Shown: one piece after another, positions 4,729 through 8,027 of the stretch
How the letters are laid out: each line of letters begins with the position of its first letter
Position numbering within the stretch: position 1 is the stretch's first letter
Assembly (NCBI GenBank): GCA_013911715.1
Contig: JACEST010000091.1
Location: 1 to 8,027 of the forward strand
DNA length: 8,027 bases
Reading direction: 5' to 3'
Source: Sphingopyxis sp.
GTDB taxonomy: Bacteria; Pseudomonadota; Alphaproteobacteria; Sphingomonadales; Sphingomonadaceae
Notes under the pieces: generated by a model
What the model was told of the DNA's origin: nothing
The model's input: only the letters and a program-made list of their open reading frames with translations
Database searches by the model: none
Program-made: the position numbers and the translations under genes

Positions 4729-6636
4729 TCAACCCGCGCCAGCCGCCCCCGCCGCCTCCAGCGCCTCGCTCGCCGCCAGCCAGCGGGCTTCGCCGGCTTC
4801 CTGTGCGGCGACGATTTTGGCGCGGCGGCGTGACAGCTCGCCCATCGTTAGCCCCATATATTCGCTCGCGGCGCCTTGCTGGTCGAGACCCTGAGCTTGA
4901 CGAAGGGCACGGTCGATGGCGCTAAGCACCACCTCGAGCTTGGCCAAATCAGCCTCGGCATCGCTGACGGCCTTTTTTAGCTGCAGATGCGCCTCGCGCG
5001 CGGCGGCCTCCGCTTTGCGGTCGCCCTTCTTAACCCCCTTCGGTGCATCCGACTTCGGCTGATTCTTGCCCAAAATGAAGTCGGTATAATCGTCGATGCT
5101 GCCCGAAAATTCGGTCGCCGTGCCGCCGTCGACCAGCACGAGCCGGTCGGCGGTGAGTTCGAGCATGTGGCGGTCGTGGCTGACCAGCACCACCGTGCCG
5201 TCATAGGCGTTGAGCGCCTGCACCAGCGCCTCGCGCGCGTCGACGTCGAGGTGGTTGGTGGGTTCATCGAGGATCAGCATGTGCGGCGCATCGCGCGTGA
5301 TAAGCGCGAGTGCGAGCCGCGCGCGTTCGCCGCCCGAGAGCTTGCCAACCTTGGTCGTCGCCTTGGGTCCCGAAAAGCCGAAGCGCCCCAATTGGGCGCG
5401 CACTGCCGCCTGCGTCGCGCCCTTCATCTGGCGCGTCATATGTTCAAGCGGGGTATCGTCGCCGTCGAGCTCCTCGACCTGATATTGGGTAAAATAACCG
5501 ACGCGCATCTTGCCGCTCGCCGTGACCTGGCCGTCCATCGGGATGAGCTGCGCCGCGAGCAGGCGCGCCAGCGTGGTCTTGCCATTGCCGTTGCGACCGA
5601 GCAGCGCGATGCGGTCATCGGGATCGATGCGCAGGTTGAGCCGCTGGAGTACGGGTTTGTCCGGCGCATAACCGACGCTGGCGAAATCGAGCGTCACCAG
5701 CGGCGGCCTGAGCTCTTCGGGGCTGGGGAAGTCGAAGCTGAGCGAGGGGTCTTCGGCCATCGCCGCAATCGGCTGCATCCGGGCGAGCGCCTTGGCGCGG
5801 CTTTGCGCCTGTTTCGCGGTCGAGGCGCGCGCCGAGTTGCGCGCGATGAAATCCTGTAATTTCGCGCGCTGGGCATCCTGCGACGCTTTCGCCGCCGCCA
5901 ACTGTGCCGCGCGTTCGGCGCGCTGGCGTTCGAAACTGTCGTAGCCGCCCGAATAGAGCGTCGTCTTGCCGCCTTCGAGATGCAAGATATGGTCGACGAC
6001 ATTGTTGAGCAGGTCGCGTTCGTGGCTGATCACCACCATCATCGCCGGATAGGCTTTGAGGAAATTTTCCAGCCACAGCGTCGCCTCGAGGTCGAGGTGG
6101 TTCGACGGTTCGTCGAGCAGCAGCAAGTCGGGCTGCGAGAACAGCAGCGACGCGAGCGCGACGCGCATTTTCCACCCCCCCGAAAAACTGTCGAGCGGTT
6201 GGCCCTGCATGTCTTCGTCAAAGCCAAGGCCGACAAGGATGCGCGAGGCGCGCGCGGGCGCGGTATAGGCGTCGATGGCGATCAGCCGTTCGTAAACATG
6301 GCTCAGCCGGTCGGGATCGCTGCCCGATTCGCCCAACAGCTCGCTCTCGAGCATCAGCGCGGCGCGCTCAGTGTCGGCGGCGAGCACGGTGTCGAACGGG
6401 GTCGCGTCCCCCGCCGGGGCTTCCTGGGCGATATAGCCGATGCGCGTGCCCTTTGGCATGTCGAGCGTGCCGTCGTCGGCTTCCAGCTGACCGATCATCA
6501 CCTTCATCAACGTCGATTTGCCCGCGCCATTGCGGCCGATCAGCCCGACGCGCGCTTGCCCCGGCAAGGCCGCAGTGGCGCGGTCGAGGATGGTGCGTCC
6601 GCCAAGGCGCACGGTGATACCGTTCAGATTGAGCAT
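4729..6636 (-). CDS. ABC-F family ATPase, YheS-type ribosome-associated factor
   Basis: A soluble 635-residue protein with two ATP-binding cassettes and no membrane segments, the ABC-F plan; members act on the ribosome to relieve stalled or disturbed states. Cassette 1: Walker A GRNGAGKST (34-42), signature FSGGWKMR (151-158), Walker B LLLLDEPSNHLD (171-182), switch His205. The charged linker at about 230-315 includes TAKQAQSRAKALARM (273-287). Cassette 2: Walker A GRNGNGKTT (347-355), signature LSGGERAR (433-440), Walker B LILDEPTNHLD (454-464), switch His487. Both catalytic Glu residues (176, 458) are present. The FSGGW signature, linker motif, total length and C-terminal coiled-coil extension (about 535-630) match E. 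coli YheS rather than EttA. Residues about 578-584 are encoded by a palindromic repeat core (see 4889-4907). The ATG at 6636 has only a weak AGGG about 10 nt upstream. It appears to be a single-gene unit. Family is sure; a role in antibiotic protection is not supported. Confidence 0.95.
   Translation of the reverse strand: MLNLNGITVRLGGRTILDRATAALPGQARVGLIGRNGAGKSTLMKVMIGQLEADDGTLDMPKGTRIGYIAQEAPAGDATPFDTVLAADTERAALMLESELLGESGSDPDRLSHVYERLIAIDAYTAPARASRILVGLGFDEDMQGQPLDSFSGGWKMRVALASLLFSQPDLLLLDEPSNHLDLEATLWLENFLKAYPAMMVVISHERDLLNNVVDHILHLEGGKTTLYSGGYDSFERQRAERAAQLAAAKASQDAQRAKLQDFIARNSARASTAKQAQSRAKALARMQPIAAMAEDPSLSFDFPSPEELRPPLVTLDFASVGYAPDKPVLQRLNLRIDPDDRIALLGRNGNGKTTLARLLAAQLIPMDGQVTASGKMRVGYFTQYQVEELDGDDTPLEHMTRQMKGATQAAVRAQLGRFGFSGPKATTKVGKLSGGERARLALALITRDAPHMLILDEPTNHLDVDAREALVQALNAYDGTVVLVSHDRHMLELTADRLVLVDGGTATEFSGSIDDYTDFILGKNQPKSDAPKGVKKGDRKAEAAAREAHLQLKKAVSDAEADLAKLEVVLSAIDRALRQAQGLDQQGAASEYMGLTMGELSRRRAKIVAAQEAGEARWLAASEALEAAGAAGAG
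4889..4907. repeat. repeat core (copy D) inside the ABC-F coding region
   Basis: CCCTGAGCTTGACGAAGGG differs from the right arm of copy B (2998-3016, read on the other strand) at one base of 19. It is translated on the minus strand as part of ALRQAQGLDQ in the C-terminal coiled coil of the ABC-F protein and keeps the frame. Only one arm is present, so the long hairpin of copy B is not formed. Confidence 0.75.
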
Positions 6637-6781
6637 GATGCCGCCGCCCTAGCAGAGCGGAGCCGGGGCGGAAGGGCAAAACGCGTCAGGACCGGTGCGC
6701 ATGCAGCGTCCTGCGCGCAAAAAGATTGACGCGCCCCGATCGAATGTGGAAAGCGCCGTCCGCGTGTCACCGAACCGGATC

Positions 6782-6855
6782 GCGGGTATAGCATAGTGGT
6801 AATGCACTAGCCTTCCAAGCTAGCTAGGCGGGTTCGATTCCCGCTACCCGCTCCA
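6782..6855 (+). tRNA. tRNA-Gly (anticodon UCC), CCA encoded
   Basis: A complete cloverleaf. The acceptor stem pairs GCGGGTA (6782-6788) with TACCCGC (6845-6851), followed by discriminator T and encoded CCA (6853-6855). The D stem is GCAT/ATGC (6791-6794, 6802-6805). The anticodon stem CTAGC/GCTAG (6807-6811, 6819-6823) carries the loop CTTCCAA with anticodon TCC at 6814-6816, reading GGA/GGG. The variable loop is 4 nt. The T stem GCGGG/CCCGC (6828-6832, 6840-6844) carries the loop TTCGATT. A TTGACG at 6726-6731 could be its -35 box, but no clear -10 follows. It is divergent from the ABC-F gene and convergent with the gene ending at 6900. No duplicated 3' end is seen nearby, so there is no sign of use as an integration site. 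Confidence 0.97.
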
Positions 6856-6899
6856 ACCTTTCGTCCTATTCGACCGTCGCGCCTGCGTTACACTGGCGT

Positions 6900-7562
6900 C
6901 TAACGGCGGCTCGCGGGTGCCTTTGCTTGGGTCAATTGCGCCCGGCGCGCATTGCGCGACAGCGCGGTCAGGCGCGCCTTGGTCGCTGACGGGCCCGACA
7001 GCGCGGCGACGAGTTCGACGCTGCTGTTGGTGCCGCGCAGATAATTGATGCCCGCCCGGCGGACATAATGACCCAGTTCCGGGGCATAATTCCATTCGCG
7101 TCGCTCTACCAACCGCATCGTTGTTGGCGAATAACGGTCACACACCACGGGCAGCGTATTGTAGGTGCCGGCGGGGACCGTCAGCGGCCTTGTCTTGCCA
7201 GTCTTGCTGATCCACAGGCTCACGGATCTTTTGCGCGACGATTGGGGCGTCGCCTGGGTTTCGGTAATCACCCGGAACCGTGCCGATTTTGATCGGTCGA
7301 TGGGCCATAGCGCATCGGGATTGCCGCGCACCTCGCGCGTTCCCGTTCCGCGTCCGTTGCGCCATTGCAGGACGGGCACCACAAAATTGCGGCTGCGTGC
7401 ATAAGTCGGCCCGGTCAGGCCCGCCCAAATCATGCGATCGCCATCATCGGCAACCACGCGTTCGACGCGACCATCGGAAAAGACAAAGGCGTCACCCGCA
7501 TCATAGCGTGGCAACGCCACCGGGGCGGCCAGCGCCGCCGTTGCCGCAAGCAGCGTCAGCAT
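6900..7562 (-). CDS. small exported protein of unknown function, coupled to the S8 protease gene
   Basis: A 220-residue protein not recognised as a named family. The N-terminus MLTLLAATAALAAP looks like a short signal peptide (hydrophobic core Leu2 to Ala12; cleavage perhaps near Ala13) but lacks the usual N-terminal Lys/Arg. The mature part starts RYDAGDAFVFSDGRVERVV (19-37) and is predicted mostly beta. A later part, PAGTYNTLPVVCDRY (130-144) followed by REWNYAPELGHYVRR (155-169), resembles the 'PAGTF ... Y.PelG..VrR' pattern I recall from small periplasmic beta-proteins. It has one Cys (141). The C-terminal 30 residues are Arg/Ala-rich and low in complexity. Its ATG overlaps the stop of the protease gene as TGATG, with GGGGA 9 nt upstream inside that gene, which indicates translational coupling. 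It may be a protease partner, inhibitor or chaperone, or an unrelated envelope protein. Confidence 0.8.
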   Translation of the reverse strand: MLTLLAATAALAAPVALPRYDAGDAFVFSDGRVERVVADDGDRMIWAGLTGPTYARSRNFVVPVLQWRNGRGTGTREVRGNPDALWPIDRSKSARFRVITETQATPQSSRKRSVSLWISKTGKTRPLTVPAGTYNTLPVVCDRYSPTTMRLVERREWNYAPELGHYVRRAGINYLRGTNSSVELVAALSGPSATKARLTALSRNARRAQLTQAKAPASRR

Positions 7563-7564
7563 CA
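7560..7564 (-). promoter_or_regulatory. TGATG stop-start overlap
   Basis: On the minus strand the TGA ending the S8 protease (7564-7562) shares its A with the ATG of the small exported protein (7562-7560). This arrangement typically couples translation by reinitiation, and it fixes the start of the downstream gene. Confidence 0.8.
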
Positions 7565-8027
7565 GTTAGTGTCCCCGATCAGGCCGGCCCCGAAAATCGG
7601 ATCGCGGCCCGGCGCGCCCAGGTCGCGCGCTTGCGCTTCGAGTGCGCGGATCGCCAGCTGTGAAGCCGCTGCATCGGGTTTGCGCAATTGGGCGGCAAGC
7701 CGGGCGGCGATGACCGGCGCGGCAAAGGATGTGCCGGTGGCGTCGCGCAAGGCGCCGTCGGCATCAATCGCCGAAACCGCCACGCCGCGTGCGGAAAAAT
7801 CGATGTAATTTCCGCGGTTGGCATAGCGATAGACTCGGTTGGCCCCGTCGACGGCGGTCACCCCGACCACCCCTTCATAAGCGCCGGGGAACACCGGCGG
7901 CGCGGCCGGACCATCGTTGCCGGCGGCCGCGACAATAACATGTCCGCGCTTGGTAATCCGCGCCACCGCGCTCGCCACCACCGGGTTGCGCGGGCCGGAC
8001 AGGCTGATGTTGATCACCGGAACGCCC
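7562..8027 (-). CDS. S8 (subtilisin-like) serine peptidase, C-terminal part (5' end outside window)
   Basis: The frame is open to the window edge and reads GVPVINISLSGP at the start of the visible part, the typical strand of the subtilase core after the catalytic His. The oxyanion-hole Asn is in VAAAGNDGPA (codon 7916-7918). The catalytic Ser is in ATGTSFAAPVIAARLA (codon 7727-7729). The catalytic Asp and His lie upstream, outside the window. VVGVTAVD and YANRGNYIDFSARG between them are also standard subtilase strands. The protein ends soon after the catalytic helix with IFGAGLIGDTN, so there is no C-terminal prodomain, autotransporter or PEP-anchor extension. A GTG at 8017 is internal, not the start. 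Probably exported, but the N-terminus is not visible. It overlaps the small exported protein gene by one base. Confidence 0.93.
   Translation of the reverse strand, partial: GVPVINISLSGPRNPVVASAVARITKRGHVIVAAAGNDGPAAPPVFPGAYEGVVGVTAVDGANRVYRYANRGNYIDFSARGVAVSAIDADGALRDATGTSFAAPVIAARLAAQLRKPDAAASQLAIRALEAQARDLGAPGRDPIFGAGLIGDTN

Noticed and set aside
4987..5859. 290-residue plus-strand open frame opposite the ABC-F gene
   Set aside because: Antisense shadow of a conserved gene in GC-rich DNA; Arg/Ala/Val-rich with no family motif and no ribosome-binding site.
4729..6636. ABC-F protein as an antibiotic-resistance determinant
   Set aside because: Signature, linker and C-terminal extension match the housekeeping YheS type; no resistance-type interdomain arm or mobile context is visible.
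5980..6729. 249-residue plus-strand open frame opposite the ABC-F N-terminus
   Set aside because: Same antisense shadow effect; repeats such as Val-Glu-Val-Val mirror the conserved ABC motifs on the other strand.
6782..6900. tRNA-Gly as the attachment site of a genomic island
   Set aside because: No duplicated tRNA 3' end, integrase or composition change is visible; the 44 nt after it lead straight into an ordinary convergent gene.

Overview
The window is GC-rich chromosomal DNA, most likely from a sphingomonad (Sphingomonadales, Alphaproteobacteria; Sphingopyxis/Sphingomonas-like). This rests on protein style, on the order heparinase-family gene then purH, and on short palindromic repeats with the core CCCTGAGC..GTCGAAGGG and the TCCCGGACTTGATCCGGGA type, which I recall as common in that group. 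No database search was possible, so the genus is inference.

Layout, left to right. Positions 1-506 (+) hold the C-terminal part of a heparinase II/III-family gene that changes reading frame near 210. Positions 507-716 are a spacer filled by a nested palindromic repeat. purH (717-2309, +) is complete and encodes the bifunctional enzyme for the last two steps of IMP synthesis. A perfect 26-bp inverted repeat separates it from a convergent minus-strand pair: hppD (4-hydroxyphenylpyruvate dioxygenase, start at 4129), followed downstream by a small VOC/glyoxalase-fold gene (2374-2922). The pair is probably co-transcribed from a good sigma-70-type promoter at 4168-4196, and its 106-nt intercistronic gap carries another palindromic repeat. 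A spacer of about 530 nt (4197-4728) has no convincing gene but contains a tandem 9-mer, small stem-loops and a two-hairpin repeat.

Positions 4729-6636 (-) encode a YheS-type ABC-F ATPase. A tRNA-Gly(UCC) with encoded CCA follows at 6782-6855 (+). The right edge (6900-8027, -) carries the C-terminal half of a subtilisin-type (S8) protease and, overlapping its stop codon as TGATG, a small exported protein of unknown function.

Most genes are housekeeping or ordinary metabolism. I see no convincing new defence, mobile or biosynthetic system. The points worth a second look are the broken heparinase gene, the palindromic repeats (one read in frame inside the ABC-F gene, one next to the ribosome-binding site of the VOC gene), the hppD-VOC pairing, and the protease plus small exported protein unit.
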